Shown here: piece after piece, positions 36,288 to 47,811 of the stretch
Numbering within the stretch: the stretch's first letter is position 1
Layout: each line of letters starts with the position of its first letter
Origin: Auriscalpium vulgare
Lineage: Eukaryota > Basidiomycota > Agaricomycetes > Russulales > Auriscalpiaceae
Length of the DNA stretch: 64,000 bases
Direction of reading: 5' to 3'
Assembly (NCBI GenBank): GCA_019915015.1
Contig: JAHBBC010000011.1
Span: 930,001-994,000, forward strand
The notes under the pieces: model-generated
The model's database searches: none
What the model saw: the letters and a program-made list of their open reading frames with translations, nothing else
What the model was told of the DNA's origin: nothing
Position numbers and translations under genes: made by a program

Positions 36288-37963
36288 TCAATCAGACATG
36301 TCGACATCCCGATCACCTCCTGGCACTGACAGCCCCCCCTCTGGCTCAGGTTGCTCCTCACCAATCACTCCTGCCATTTCCCCACTTTCCAAAAAGTCCA
36401 AACACCCAGATTCGCACCCACGCCATAGCAGCGGCACGCCGATGTTGTCCCGCCCAACCACAAGCCCGGCGATGCGCATGGTCCACGTATACCTCTCCTC
36501 CGCATGCGTGACAAACGGCGGCCCGCGGCGCACCCACGCCGCATCCTTGGCGTCGAGCGGAGGCTGCGAGGGGTCGCAGTGCAGCGGCGACGGGCATCGT
36601 CCAATAGTAGGCGCGTGGCGGCCGCCGCGCTCGCTCGTCGCCGTCGTGCCCGAGAAGAGGCTCGAGCTCGATGGCGCGCGCGAACCGCGTGGCCGCGAGA
36701 TCGCGCCGGGCCCGAGTAGTGCGACCGCCCAAGCCGGGACGGAGGTCTCCGGGATCGGCAGCATGTAATACTTCTCTAAGTTCGACGGTGCGCGGGTGTC
36801 GGTGGCTTGGCGACGGCGGATTGCGGTGTTTTGCATGGTGCGCAAACCAACGGGGCTTCCGGGTGGAGAGGAGGCGGGAGAGAGCAGGTAGCGGATGGAA
36901 ATTTCTTGCAGGGAGGGGAGGCGAGAGATGATTGTCGCTGCAGAGATAGGGTGCCGATTCGACGCATCGCCTGGCAGTGGAGGACCATTGTAACGTTTGA
37001 AGGGGTTTGGATGGACGATGAGCTTGTCGAGTTTCATGGAATCGATTTCTGCGGGCAGGCTGCTGAGGGAATTCATCGACACATTGAGATCCCTCAGGGC
37101 GTGTAGGTCAACGATCTGCGGCGGCAGATGCTCGAGCTTGTTGTTTCCTGCAACGAAATACATAGTGTTAGATCGGCAAAACAAACAGGCACACACAGAA
37201 AAGGGGCGCACGTAGCGAGAGCACGGTGAGATTCTGCAGAGAGAACAGCTCGAGCGGCAGCTCGGAGATGAGATTGTCGTAGAGGTAGAGCTGCAGGCCC
37301 TTCAGTGCGGAGCCGCGGGCCTTAACTTCGCCATGTGGTGCCGTATTGAAAGCGAGGGCCGCGGGCGCTGTCTGACTGCGCTGCAAGACACGCGAGTGAT
37401 TGCCCAGCTGCGGCACAACGCCCAGTGTCGCGAGCTCCGCAACTTCAGGGGGGATGTACGTGATATTGCTCTGGCTGTTAAAGAGGTCAGCATACCGAAC
37501 TGTAGGATATAAATTGTTACGCACGACAAGTCGAGAATGCCAAGCCCGGTATCGACTGCACCGCTAAGCACATCCGCCCACCATGTTACTGACTCGTCGT
37601 CCGCCGTGACGGTGACGGAATCAGACTGTCCCGAGGAGCGCGAATCCAGAGAGTAGATGACATCATCCTCCTCGAAGAGATCACCCAGCGCGCTGGATAT
37701 GTTCTGCGGCTCATACTGATACCCCCGTCAGTCTCCATCGAGTACAGCGGCGGGCGTTGCGTTGCGTTCGTCGAGCCTGCATACGGATGCGGGATTCCAG
37801 ATGTTTTGTACGTGAATTCTTCTTCAATATCCAGGGGCTCGAGTGACGGAGAAGAGAGAGGCGATGAATCCATGGGCTCGGTGTAGGGTGAGCCCGACGG
37901 GGACGACGAGGGCGACATGTAGGCGCGCTCCTCGGCGCTGGTGAAACGATAGTCGGCGTACAT
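36288..37963 (-). CDS. Leucine-rich-repeat protein
   Basis: Start ATG 37963, stop 36288-36290. The N-terminal 110 residues are acidic and Ser/Pro-rich (SPSSSPSGSPYTEP, LEPLDIEEEFTYKTSG). A run of leucine-rich repeats follows across several exons: ESVTWWADVLSGAVDTGLGI, LDLS, NITYIPPEVAEL, LQLYLYDNLISELPLELFSL, NLTVLSLRGNNKLEHLPPQI and LRDLNVSMNSLSSLPAEID. The C-terminal 200 residues hold a conserved-looking block (EKYYMLPIPETSVPAWAVAL, VTHAEERYTWTMRIAGLVVG, LLWRGCESGCLDFLE) and end DVDMSD. LRR folds bind other proteins; no partner is indicated. The repeat class resembles the SDS22/SHOC2-like groups. Confidence 0.8.
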
Positions 37964-38319
37964 GGAAGTTTGTGAAGTATAGTGTCTGACGGTATTTGAG
38001 CGGGTGGCGGTGGTGGATAGAAAGAGATGGTATGGGCAAAGGAGAAGTGCTTATGAATATGCGTCGCGTGCCAATCAACGGGAGATAGTCACGCCCCCGC
38101 GCGCATCACATGACTACGATTTTATTTGCCAGCATATAAATTCCAGGCCCCGAATCCAGGGTAACGTTTGTTTTTTGAATCTATGACCAGCTGCTCATCT
38201 GGCTCCATGCAACCAGTACGCGGATGCTTCCCATTTTGCGATCACAGCAGTAGGCATCAAGTTCATCGAGCACATCGAATGCTTCCTACATGGCAAGAGC
38301 ATCCAAAGAATTTGAATTT
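37964..38319. other. Intergenic, no gene supported
   Basis: Short region upstream of the LRR gene and downstream of the complex I subunit gene. AT-rich around 38110-38180. No gene is seen. Confidence 0.5.
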
Positions 38320-39352
38320 CTATGTCGCAATAACGGAAATACAACTAGCTAAACTCAGGCGAGCAAAACTCCCCGGGCCGTATGGCTGCGTATGCTGCAT
38401 TAGAGGTGGCTTCACAAGCGAACCGGACCGCACGTACCTTGCCTGTGAGAGAGGTAAGGCCGGCCGAATTCTCGATCGTATGACGCCCGCTCTGAGGTCC
38501 CGGTTTTGGTTTCTGGCCCTTAGAGAATGCATCCAGGATAGTCTTTGTCGAAGCGGGAGTGAGGTCCTCCTACCAGTGGGCGTTAGCAATTATATGATAG
38601 GGTCTGACATGGAACGCACATAGAAGTCATCATTGATGACCATCATCGGAGCGTTGGAGCATGCGCCCTGGCATTCAACCTCGATCACGGTGAATTTGCC
38701 GTCCTTCGTCGTCTCACCGGCTTTCACACCGCCTAGATGGCTCTTGACGGTATCGAGAATCTCCGTCGAGCCGCGCAGCATGCACGGCGTCGTCGTGCAG
38801 ACCTGTACAAAGTTCTCGCCGATAGGCTCCCTGCATGTTATTTCGTGAGCTCAAGGTATAGCAAAGATGGAAGCGGGGCACGCACCGGTTGAACATTGTG
38901 TAAAACGTCGCCACCTCGTATACACGCATGGGCGCCAGCTCGAGCATGTTCGCGATGTAATTCATGACGCTGATGCTTGTCCATCCCTTGTTCTGACGTT
39001 GACCGAGGTCGAGTAGCGGGATGACGGCCGCTTTCTTGTATTGCGGGGGGTAGTGAGAGATGATTTCGTTTGCGCGCTTCAGGTTCTCGGCGGTGAACTC
39101 GAACGGAATCTATCGGTACCATTTTAGGCGTATCCTTCAATCGTGCTAGTTTGATACTCACCTTGGGGTTATTGTAAGTGGTGTCCCGATGCTAATTGGA
39201 CAATGTCAGTTCCGGGGTGCATGATGCGACGACCGCAACCTGGCACGCACAACGAAGAGGGCGTCCGAGCGCTGTGGCACAGACGTGGAGATTTGCCGTG
39301 TCGGTCGGGGGCGGTTCGATGGCAGGCGTCGGGCAAACCTTGCGGCGAACAT
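38320..39352 (-). CDS. NDUFV2: Complex I 24-kDa [2Fe-2S] subunit (NDUFV2/NuoE)
   Basis: Part of the peripheral arm of mitochondrial NADH:ubiquinone oxidoreductase; it carries cluster N1a. The N-terminus is a typical presequence, [20 protein letters not shown]. After splicing come [65 protein letters not shown] and [20 protein letters not shown]. The four ligands are CTTTPC and, later, CQGAC in [20 protein letters not shown]. The C-terminus [20 protein letters not shown] and [18 protein letters not shown] is clear. After the last intron the frame reads [12 protein letters not shown] and ends at 38320, while a neighbouring frame reads GEFCSPEFS with a stop at 38345-38347; see the finding. Divergent from TEL2. 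Confidence 0.93.
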
Positions 39353-39535
39353 GGCGACGATGACGAAGAGGACGCGCCCGTCGTTTGCGACGGTGAGCGT
39401 CGCACCGGCCTTTGCCGGGCCAATGGCGGGTCTCCAATACCGCCAGCCCAGGGTTGGGGTTAGGGCTCTACGCCAGTCCAGCATTCTGTCCTCGGTCAAA
39501 AAGAGCTCTGTGTCAGCGCTCTACTGGCGCGTTTG
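39353..39535. promoter_or_regulatory. Divergent promoter, NDUFV2 / TEL2
   Basis: The two start codons are only 183 bp apart, so both core promoters share this stretch. No TATA box is seen. Confidence 0.5.
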
Positions 39536-42500
39536 ATGTCCTCCGAGTTTATTCACTCTACTCGGTCGCAAATCCGGGACACGATCAGCCGTCTTCAGTC
39601 GCAAATTGACTTGGATGCGCTCCTCCCGCTGCTCGCTGGCCCGCTCGACAGCCTCGGCCTCCTGCCGCCACAATTTGGCCGCTACAACACGTCACCAATC
39701 TCGCCCGACTCCTTCAACACTCGGCGTCATCTCCCTCCTCTGCAGCGCGCCCTATTGGAGCACATAATCCCGACATGGGAACCTACACTCTCTGAGAGTA
39801 ATCTCCTTCTTTTGGTTGAGCAGTACTTCGTGCCCGACGCGTTCTCGTATGCGATTTCATCAGCTGGGGAGGTAGCCCTTCATGCGTATTCCACAATTCT
39901 TTCCCTGCCGCTCACCGCCTACTCGATCAAACTACTTGCGAGACTTTCCCAATCCTACCCGATCGACCGATTGTACTCCACCATCTTCTCAAACGCTTCC
40001 AGAGGTCTACCACCGGGACATACGATATTGGCTTGGGAAGATGCCGTCAAGAGCGTAGTGGCTGTGCCAGCGAAGGTGGCAAATGCACACGCAGGCCGAG
40101 GAGATCTACCGCCCGCGCTCGAGCATGTCGCATACTTCGAACATCTGAGCCTGAGGTCTGAGCTGCTGATCGCGTCACTTGCGTCGGATCACCCAAAAGG
40201 TTCGTCGTGCCTCGCCAGATGTGAGCAAATCTGATGATCTCTAGAAAGCACGGCCGCCCTTTCGGTTCTCTTCACCAAGCTGGTGAATGTCGGCGCATTC
40301 CCGCATGCTCCACCGACGTCTGCAGCGCAGCCTTCTTTCTTCCAGTCTGCACTCCCGGCGATTCGTACCCGGCTCAACCAGCCGGGTAGCAAGACAGCGG
40401 CGTACTCTGCGTTTTGGTCGGAAGTTCTCACTTCCATACCATCGTCACTTACCCTTCGGAGCGTGGTCACATCGCTACTCGGACACCTCAGTGCACCAGA
40501 CCCGGGTATTGACCCATCTCCCAGAGCAAGAGGGTTGGCCAAACGAGAAGCGTTGCTCTTGATTGGAGTAGCGGGGCGTCTTGAAACAGCAAAGGCCGAC
40601 ATGTGGGAAACCTTAATAGGGATCATGCTTGGCCGGGATTGGACAGAGGGTTATGCTCGAATTTTTGCATGCTGGGCCGCCGGCGCTACAAAGGACAGTG
40701 CAGACGTAGAAGGTACGCAGATGTCTATTATTTTGCATATCCAACACTTAACATGATATGGACAGCGTTGTCAACATTGTTGGTCAAAGTCCTCGATCGG
40801 TGGACATCCAGAGACCATATTAAGCATTCCCTGCTAAGCAAGCACCACTGTAAGGATTTTTCAATTTGTTAAGATGTGTTCTCACCGTCTTTATTCTAGA
40901 TGTGACCATTCTCCTGTTGATGATCGTATCCTACTTGCCCAGTAAATCCCGTGCACTTCAAGACCTCGCTTTCTCAAGCCCCTTCATCTCCTGCATAGGA
41001 ACGTACATAGGACACCTCGACCCATCTGTGCGGCGTTGCGGCATGCTCGTCGCAGAAGAGATTGCTCGCCGCACTGGGAAAAAGCTAAACTTCAAGGATT
41101 GGGACGGTGACGACGGTGACAAGCCTTGGGCCCGAGGAGTGCGGAAGCTCACTGCCGAGAAAGACGCCGACGCTGATGCTCTGGAAGACGAAGAGATGCC
41201 GGTGCCAGAACTCAAGATCGAGGACATCCTCAACGATGATATCATCGAAGCGCCGGCCGTTCCACTGGTCCTGCCAGTAGGCTACGACTCCGACGACTCC
41301 CTGACAGGCTACGCTTCCCAGTCCTCGTCCCGTTCCCAATCGCCGACACCCTCTGAACTCGACGAAATTGAGAAGGACCCGACGTTGCGAGTGGGTCGTG
41401 ACAAGATTGCGCGGCCCGTGTACCTCGCGCAGCTGGGAGAGATGATTCGGAGCACGAGCGGGCTTAAAAGTGAACAGGAGAGTCAGACTGCGGAGAAGAT
41501 GGAAATGGCGCTCAATGTCGCGGAAGAGCTCATACGGAGGAAGAGAGGGTATGGGACGGAGCTAGGTTCGTTCTCTCATGTGCAGCGTTGATTTCCTATT
41601 GACGGTCCATAACAGAGGAAAACGCGGTCAACCTGGCATACGGGTTGGTCGGATTGCAGGACAATTATGACCTCGATGGATTTGACGTCAAACGTCAAGC
41701 TGCACTGAACGCCCTCGTCGCTTGCGCTCCCCGAAAAGCAGCACCGTACGTCGTCAATCCAACACAGCGCTGCATCTCATTCTGACCTTGACTGCCCAGT
41801 GCCATTGCCGAAGAGTTTTTCAAGAATCAATATTCGGCCGATCAGCGCTATGTGATACTCAACGCCCTAGCACTGAGCGCCCGCGAGCTCGCAGGCCTCC
41901 CTCTCCCCTCGACAGCCACCATCCAGCCGCTCACCGGCGCTCGTATCATGTTTGCAAGCAAGCGCCTCCCAGGGTCGCTCCACGAGCGCTATCTCACCGC
42001 CGGCGCCACCGACCAAGTGCAGGGCCTCCTGCAGGGCATCACGCAAATGACGATCGAGAACACGCGCGACGCAAACACGGACAGGGCCCCGGGCTTGGTG
42101 CGTGAGCGCCAGCTGCGCGTGCGCCAGCCCGCGAAAGTCACCGAGGTGAAGCAGCCAAGCGCCGCGCAGGTGGTGGAGCAGATCCGCATGGCACAGTCAG
42201 CGTCGGCGACGACGACGTTCACGGAGGTTGCGGTGGAGTGCTTCCTGTACCCGCTCATGAATCGATTCTGGCTGTTCCTGAGGGACGAACAGACGCGGGA
42301 GGAGCGCACGGCGCACAAGGACCCGGTACATCGCTACCGCGGCGCAGGCACCGGCCTCATTTTGAATTCCCTGGTTCTGTCGCACTTCCTCGCGACACTG
42401 GGCGTCCTCGTCCACGCAGCGCGCAACGCACCGGCATGGCTCGCCGTGGTCGCCCCGGACGCGCTGGAGCTTGCCGTCACGCTCGGCACGCGTCCCATAT

Positions 42501-42844
42501 CCCATTCCCCCGATGATGATGATGATGACAACGGCGGGGCTACGCAGAGTGCTCAGGACAAGGAGGCACGGGTGTTGAGCACCGCACTGGAGCTAGCGCT
42601 CGTTGTCCTGGACACGGCGCTTGAGCTAGACGGAGGAAGATCTCTTGGGCTCGAACACACTGCGCTCTTATTGGCCACCGGGGAATGGGCGCAGGAGGTG
42701 TTTGACCGGCTGGAAAAGGGAATCCTTGTGAAGGGAGGCGGGGGCTCGGAGGCTCGCCTGAGCAAGGCCGCTGCTGGTGTAGTCATCAAGGTAGATGAGC
42801 TGGCGCAGAAGTGGAGGAGATCTATGATCGATGTTGTCCAGTGA
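39536..42844 (+). CDS. TEL2: Telomere length regulation protein TEL2/TELO2
   Basis: Six exons starting at ATG 39536, about 990 residues; the first introns are 40200-40244 and 40713-40765. The product is all-helical. Family landmarks are YFEHLSLRSELLIASLAS, SPFISCIGTYIGHLDPSVRR with CGMLVAEEIARRTG, VGYDSDDSLTGY, and LDGFDVKRQAALNALVACAP, AEEFFKNQYSADQRYVILNA, LALSARELAG and VECFLYPLMNRFWLFLRD. Tel2 is the HEAT-repeat core of the TTT complex (Tel2-Tti1-Tti2), which with Hsp90 matures PI3K-like kinases such as ATM, ATR and TOR in the cytosol. The C-terminal third has an acidic SPDDDDDDN insert. The three-exon 3' part reads continuously once short GT-AG introns are removed. Confidence 0.92.
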
Positions 42845-43286
42845 CGAAGTCGTGGTATATTACCATGTCGGCACCTTTGGTTGTCTCAACATCCGCAGGG
42901 CCGGTCCCGACGCCTTTTAGCAAGTGGCGTACCAATCATCACCTTTGTCTTCCCCTGTTCTTGTTCTCTCAGCGGCCCTGCTGCATTTGTCCCTGCAGAT
43001 ACCTTGACGCCTCTCTCCTTTGTCTGCCCGGGTACGAGCGCATTGTCCGGATTTGATCTTCTTTGTTGTCGGGGGATTCTGCTGCCCATCGCTTTCCTCC
43101 ATAAATAGATCTGCCCTCTGAAGGGCATCCTCATACTCGGCAACCTGAGGAGCGCTCCGGATCTGGTCAAACAGCGGTAGGTCGTCGTCACCAATGTAAA
43201 ATATTACTTTCTCACGAAGATGCGCTTGACTGCAGCAGCGGTATCGACGGCGACCCTCCAACCTGCCGAGTACCACGGGCGATCAT
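42845..43286. other. Intergenic, no gene firmly supported
   Basis: Region between TEL2 and the first F-box-like gene. A minus-strand reading (DTAAAVKRIF joined across a GTGAGA...CCAG intron to IRSAPQVAEYEDALQRADLF) looks somewhat protein-like, but it would overlap the start of the plus-strand gene and has no clear ATG. Confidence 0.4.
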
Positions 43287-44861
43287 ATGGCGGCTTTGCG
43301 CCATACCTCCCATTCGCATGACCGTCTTCCACCTCGTTTCCATTCCGCTTTCCCACTCTCCATTGACAGTCTATGTCCTGAGCTCTTGGCTGAGGTGTTC
43401 GCAATCCTGGTCATCATCGAGCCAGCGAGCGGAACATGGAACTACGACCCCGACGCCGGACAAGAGAGAACGATTGGCTGGATCAAGGTCACCCATGTCT
43501 GCCACCGATGGAGGGCGACTGCTCTCGAATTCTCAGGGCTTTGGTCGTTCATCGCTTTCCCTCTGGGTGACAGCTGCGCGACCAAGATGGCGGAGCGGGC
43601 AGGGTCTTCACCACTCCAAATATACCCCCATACAGATCCCGATGACCCGGAGGACGAACTCACCCCCATTCAGCTGGCCATTATCTCCAAGCATCTTCAT
43701 CATACCGAGTCGTTGGCAATATTGTTAGCCAATGAGTCCGCCGACGAGCTCATTGGAAAGATGGTTGCTCCCGCACCAATGCTCGAAAGTCTCCAATTGA
43801 CCAGGGAGGCGTCACCGGGCATTCCGTTGCCTGCTATGCTGTTCGGGGGTAGTGCTCCTCGATTACGCTCATTGGATGTCATTGGCTTTACTGCCTTCCC
43901 GTGGACCTCCAATATCTTCTCTGGACTCGAGTCCTTGTCCGTTGACATGACTCTATGGGGCGTGGAGGCGAACGAAACATACTGCGAAACCATGCTGGAT
44001 GCGTTCGAAGGCATGCTAGTCCTAGAGCACCTGACTCTTGCTGGCTGTTTTTCCGCTCGACACAGACACATCCGCTCCACTCACGGTCAGCGCACAGTCC
44101 GACTGGCGCGCCTCAAGGACTTTGAAGCAACGGCAATCGATACTTCTGAATGTATGCACGTTGTCAAGCATCTGGACATTCCATTTTCCTCTGCATTCCG
44201 CGTGTTGGTTTCGCACCACGATGACGACGAGGAAGAAGATTTGGCGGCCGGATTCACACCAATCGTGCCCATCGTAGCCTCGACACTTGCACCTAGCGGG
44301 TCTGTTTCATCCAATAATCGCATCACGACTTTGCTCATCAAGACCAATCGCCGTGCGCCATATGACCTTGACCTTTATGCTTGTCACCGGCATGCCGGGG
44401 ACTGTCGGATCGACGGCCCTTGGTGCCCCGAGTCCAACCGTCACGGAGCCTTCACCTTGGACCACAATGATGACATTGACACCACTGCGGGCTTCCGACA
44501 CATCCTCAACTTGACGAGGGACATATGGGCTTATATTCCTTGGTGGTCGTTGGAGAGGCTCGAAGTTGATGTCTGGGCTGAGAACGGAATCGAGCTTGGA
44601 CTTTCGTGGGCGGGCCTCCGGAGTGCGGCGCACCTGGAGAAAATCATCCTTCATGGTCTCAGTGCCTTGTCATTCTGCGAGTTCGTCGCGGCGCGCGACA
44701 GTGAGCGACTGCTCTTGCCAGCGCTAATGGAGCTCAAGTTACGGGACATCGACCTCCATCTGGCGAGCCAGGAGGCTTGGGTCGACATTCTAAGCCAACT
44801 CCCGCGTTGGACGAAGGCGGGTATTTTCCGGGGATACCCACAGCTCAGCGTGGAGTTTTGA
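43287..44861 (+). CDS. F-box-like protein, paralog 1
   Basis: Single-exon frame of 524 residues. The F-box-like region is near residues 28-85: LCPELLAEVFAIL, then IGWIKVTHVCHRWRATALEF and SGLWSFIAF. This WIKVTHVCxRWR pattern typifies the expanded Agaricomycete F-box-like families, often adaptors that link substrates to SCF ubiquitin ligases through Skp1. The remainder is leucine-rich, irregular LRR-like sequence (LEHLTLAGCF, LEKIILHGLSALSFCEFVA) and ends in GYPQLSVEF. It shares order and many motifs with the genes at 45.5 and 48.6 kb but lacks their acidic tail and their duplicated upstream module. The substrate is unknown. Confidence 0.8.
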   Translation: MAALRHTSHSHDRLPPRFHSAFPLSIDSLCPELLAEVFAILVIIEPASGTWNYDPDAGQERTIGWIKVTHVCHRWRATALEFSGLWSFIAFPLGDSCATKMAERAGSSPLQIYPHTDPDDPEDELTPIQLAIISKHLHHTESLAILLANESADELIGKMVAPAPMLESLQLTREASPGIPLPAMLFGGSAPRLRSLDVIGFTAFPWTSNIFSGLESLSVDMTLWGVEANETYCETMLDAFEGMLVLEHLTLAGCFSARHRHIRSTHGQRTVRLARLKDFEATAIDTSECMHVVKHLDIPFSSAFRVLVSHHDDDEEEDLAAGFTPIVPIVASTLAPSGSVSSNNRITTLLIKTNRRAPYDLDLYACHRHAGDCRIDGPWCPESNRHGAFTLDHNDDIDTTAGFRHILNLTRDIWAYIPWWSLERLEVDVWAENGIELGLSWAGLRSAAHLEKIILHGLSALSFCEFVAARDSERLLLPALMELKLRDIDLHLASQEAWVDILSQLPRWTKAGIFRGYPQLSVEF

Positions 44862-45530
44862 GGGTGCTTGATATCGAAGGGAGACCACACGCAATGGCAA
44901 GCATCATACCTTATCATGTAACGCGAATGTACTGACCTAAGAAAAAAGTAATTTCGTTTGATTGGAACAATTCGTGTCGTTACTGTCCGAGTCCCTCGAC
45001 TAGCGGGTGCCCCTGGAAGATAATCTTGTGAAGTTAGTAAGACGGAACGTGTAGATCAGTCGACATGGAATATACTGTGTTGTCAATCAGCAGATGCAGG
45101 GGGGACTCAGCCTGTGAAGGGAAGGGCACAGGATCTTCACCACGATTTGCTAACTGGGAATTCTAGGCCGAGCTCGCACAGAGATGGGCAAGATAGAAGG
45201 ATCGGATTTGATGTCCAATTACGCCCTGTTCTGGCTTTCGGTATTGGAGACGTAGCTGAACTGGCGGCATATTCCCATGGTACGTTTCATCCCGCTGCTT
45301 CTTGTTTTCGTCTTACTCGCCAATTGGTCTATCAGGCGTCTTTATTTGCAGGTACATAATAAACGTCGCGTGGACAGCGCTCGAAAGGGGTCCACCCTTT
45401 TCTATATATGATCCTCCTTGTCTGGACGCCGCGTTCCAAGGGTCCTTTATAAATCCTCCCCCACCTCGTCAAAATTACATTCCCATCGACATCCGCGAAC
45501 CTTGGTTAGTAAGGAGCCCTCACTATCTCC
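44862..45530 (+). promoter_or_regulatory. Intergenic region with promoter module copy 1 (about 45058-45470)
   Basis: From about 45058 this stretch is homologous to 47812-48225 and 48234-48548: shared landmarks include caggatcttcacc, gatagaaggatcg, ccaattacgcc and ccttgtctggac. It ends with TATAAAT at 45448-45454, 77 bp before the next ATG, so the module is most simply the copied promoter of the F-box paralogs. No gene is seen before 45058. Confidence 0.65.
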
Positions 45531-47459
45531 ATGACACTCCCCGATCACGACCCGGCGTGGTATGTCACCAAAAATGCGAGCTGTGTCCAGTTACTCACGA
45601 CCTTACCGCACAGGCCTGGGACTTCGGGTGGCCATTCTCTCCTGTCGAACACCGCTGGAGATCATCCTATGTCTTTGTATTCATCCCCCCAGCCTACCTC
45701 CTCTCTTCAATCAATCCGCGATCGCGGCAGAGTTCATCCCTTATCGGACTGGGACAAGTTCATGCTCAAGGTTTTCGCAAGGTTGGTAAAGGAGGAGCCA
45801 GCCAGCGGGTCTGACTGGGATGCTCCCATTCTCTACGAGCCTGAGACGAGTCGCCGGGATCCGGGGATCGGCTGGATCAAGGTTACACACGTCTGCAGCC
45901 GGTGGCGGGCTGTCGCGCTTGATTGTTCAAGTCTCTGGTCACACATTGCCCTCGGCCTGGGAGACCGATGGGCTACGGAGATGGTGACTCGGGCTCGATC
46001 GTCTCCACTCGTAATAGAAACCCCTACCGATCCCGAATTCTTCCCGGAGGCCAAACTCACGTCCGTTCAAGTGGCGCTCATACTTCAACACATCCATCAC
46101 ACCAAAGAATTGACAATTCTTCTTGATAACGATTCCGCCGACGAAATCTTCAATGGCATGGTAGTCCCTGCCCCGATGCTTGAAGATCTCCACCTGTCCA
46201 GGGATGAAGCCGAACCGCAACTACCATTGCCCGATATGCTGCTCGGTGGTCATACCCACGTGTTGCGCAAATTGCGGGTTAATGGCTTCACAACCTTCCC
46301 TTGGACCTCCGGCATTCTAGGTGCTAGTCTTGTGCACTTGGATATCACCTTGGGGATCTGGAATGAACACCCCATTGCCGCTAGCCTTGCATACTGCGAG
46401 ACAATGCTGGACGCCTTCGAACGCATGCCGGCTCTTGAGCACTTGGCGCTCGAGTGGTGCTTCAACCAACACGACCAACACACCGTGCACAGTGCCAGTG
46501 GGCGCGCGGTCCAACTCCCAAGCCTCCTGCATCTCGATATTCAGGGTGTCTGTGCGGACGAGTGCATCCATGCTATCACGCATCTGGACACCCCTTCCTC
46601 CCCTTCCATTCGTATGTCTGTGGAATACGACGACAATTTCTCTACAGATGCGAAGGACGAGTTCGTGTCCATAGTGACGTCGTCTCTGGCTTTTCGTGGA
46701 TCTGAATCGTACCCAGCTACTCCCATGAAATCATTGCATATCAGCAGCGAGGGCAACCGGGCATCGAAGCTTTGTGTCGAAGCCTGTCGGCATCGGCATC
46801 ACGTCTGTCGTGGTGGAGTCTCCACCATGGATTCCGCCTTCTTTTCGGGTTGCACACAATTTGCCCTGAACGCGGAATTTGAATTCAAGGGTCACTACGG
46901 AGATGGATTTCACTACCCTGTGGAAGTGGCCAAGGAAATATGGGCGTGTGTACCGTGGGCGTCATTGGAGAGGCTCTCTGTTGCGCTCTGGGCCAACGTC
47001 GGGCTGGGATTTCCGTGGTTGGGCCTTCAGGAAGCCATGCACCTGGAGAGTCTCAAGTTGCACAGCTCGTTTGCCATGTCATTTTCCAGATTTATTGCGG
47101 GCGACCTGAGAAGACAGCGGGGGCTCCTGCCGGCACTGAAGAAGATCAAGCTGTTTTCCATGACCTACACCAATCAGCAGAAACTACTTGGGCATGCAGT
47201 TCTTCTGCATCGTTGGAGGGAGGCAGGAGTCGAGCAAGGTTACCCGCGGGTCAGTGTGGAGTTCATCAATTGCAAGACACCAAATGGCAGTGATCTGAGT
47301 TGGAGGATTGCGGAGGAAGGCCCGGAAGGGACAATACAACCCATTGATCATGAAAGCCCTGACGACTCTGACTCCGACTCTGACTCTGACTCTGACTCTG
47401 ACGCTGACATGGATGTAGACCAGGCTATGGATGTAGACCAGGCTATGGATGTAGATTAG
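45531..47459 (+). CDS. F-box-like protein, paralog 2
   Basis: Starts at ATG 45531. Exon 1 is 29 nt; a GTATGT...CACAG intron (45560-45613) is inferred because the matching intron is needed to keep frame in the next paralog. The frame is also open through the intron. Product about 624 residues: F-box-like region FMLKVFARLVKEEPASG, IGWIKVTHVCSRWRAVALDC, SSLWSHIALGLGDRWATEMV; then LRR-like helices and strands (ILQHIHHTKELTILLDNDSA, LAYCETMLDAFERMPALEHL). The C-terminus is a run of Ser-Asp dipeptides followed by three MDVD units (DADMDVDQAMDVDQAMDVD). Such a tail is highly acidic and probably disordered. TATAAAT lies 77 bp upstream. Role as for paralog 1: a likely SCF adaptor, by inference. Confidence 0.8.
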   Translation: MTLPDHDPAWYVTKNASCVQLLTTLPHRPGTSGGHSLLSNTAGDHPMSLYSSPQPTSSLQSIRDRGRVHPLSDWDKFMLKVFARLVKEEPASGSDWDAPILYEPETSRRDPGIGWIKVTHVCSRWRAVALDCSSLWSHIALGLGDRWATEMVTRARSSPLVIETPTDPEFFPEAKLTSVQVALILQHIHHTKELTILLDNDSADEIFNGMVVPAPMLEDLHLSRDEAEPQLPLPDMLLGGHTHVLRKLRVNGFTTFPWTSGILGASLVHLDITLGIWNEHPIAASLAYCETMLDAFERMPALEHLALEWCFNQHDQHTVHSASGRAVQLPSLLHLDIQGVCADECIHAITHLDTPSSPSIRMSVEYDDNFSTDAKDEFVSIVTSSLAFRGSESYPATPMKSLHISSEGNRASKLCVEACRHRHHVCRGGVSTMDSAFFSGCTQFALNAEFEFKGHYGDGFHYPVEVAKEIWACVPWASLERLSVALWANVGLGFPWLGLQEAMHLESLKLHSSFAMSFSRFIAGDLRRQRGLLPALKKIKLFSMTYTNQQKLLGHAVLLHRWREAGVEQGYPRVSVEFINCKTPNGSDLSWRIAEEGPEGTIQPIDHESPDDSDSDSDSDSDSDADMDVDQAMDVDQAMDVD

Positions 47460-47646
47460 ATTAGATTTGTACTGACCAAAAGTCATCCGATATCACGCGG
47501 CCGTCTCAGCTCGAGTCGAGTGACGAGTCGCACACGCGCTTCCAGTTGTACAGTCACAGCGGCGCGAACCGTGTAAGGCGCCGCCCCAACGTAGTCTCCC
47601 TGAGGCAGAGTAGCTAAATTCAACCCTTCGCAAGCTCAGGGATCAT

Positions 47647-47801
47647 CTATCTGACCCCCAACGCCTGCTTCGTCGCGCACCTCGCCGCCAAATCAACAAT
47701 CTGCCGCACCGGGATTCCGCCCGTGCGGTTCGCTGCATGCACCGAGTCGGAGACCCGCACGCCGCTCGTAAACGGAGACAAGGCGAGCATAACACCTGCA
47801 C
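47647..47801 (-). pseudogene. Orphan C-terminal exon-like fragment
   Basis: A minus-strand frame preceded by a CAG acceptor reads GVMLALSPFTSGVRVSDSVH, AANRTGGIPVRQIVDLAARC and ATKQALGVR, then a stop. It looks like the last exon of an enzyme, but no upstream exon is found; the sequence upstream on that strand is the copied promoter module. The parent family is not recognised. Confidence 0.3.
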
Positions 47802-47811
47802 GTAGCGCACA

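Noticed and set aside
42917..43404. Minus-strand spliced reading with VKRIF and IRSAPQVAEYEDALQRADL
   Set aside because: Looks protein-like, but it lacks a clear ATG and overlaps the start of the F-box-like gene; kept only as a note.
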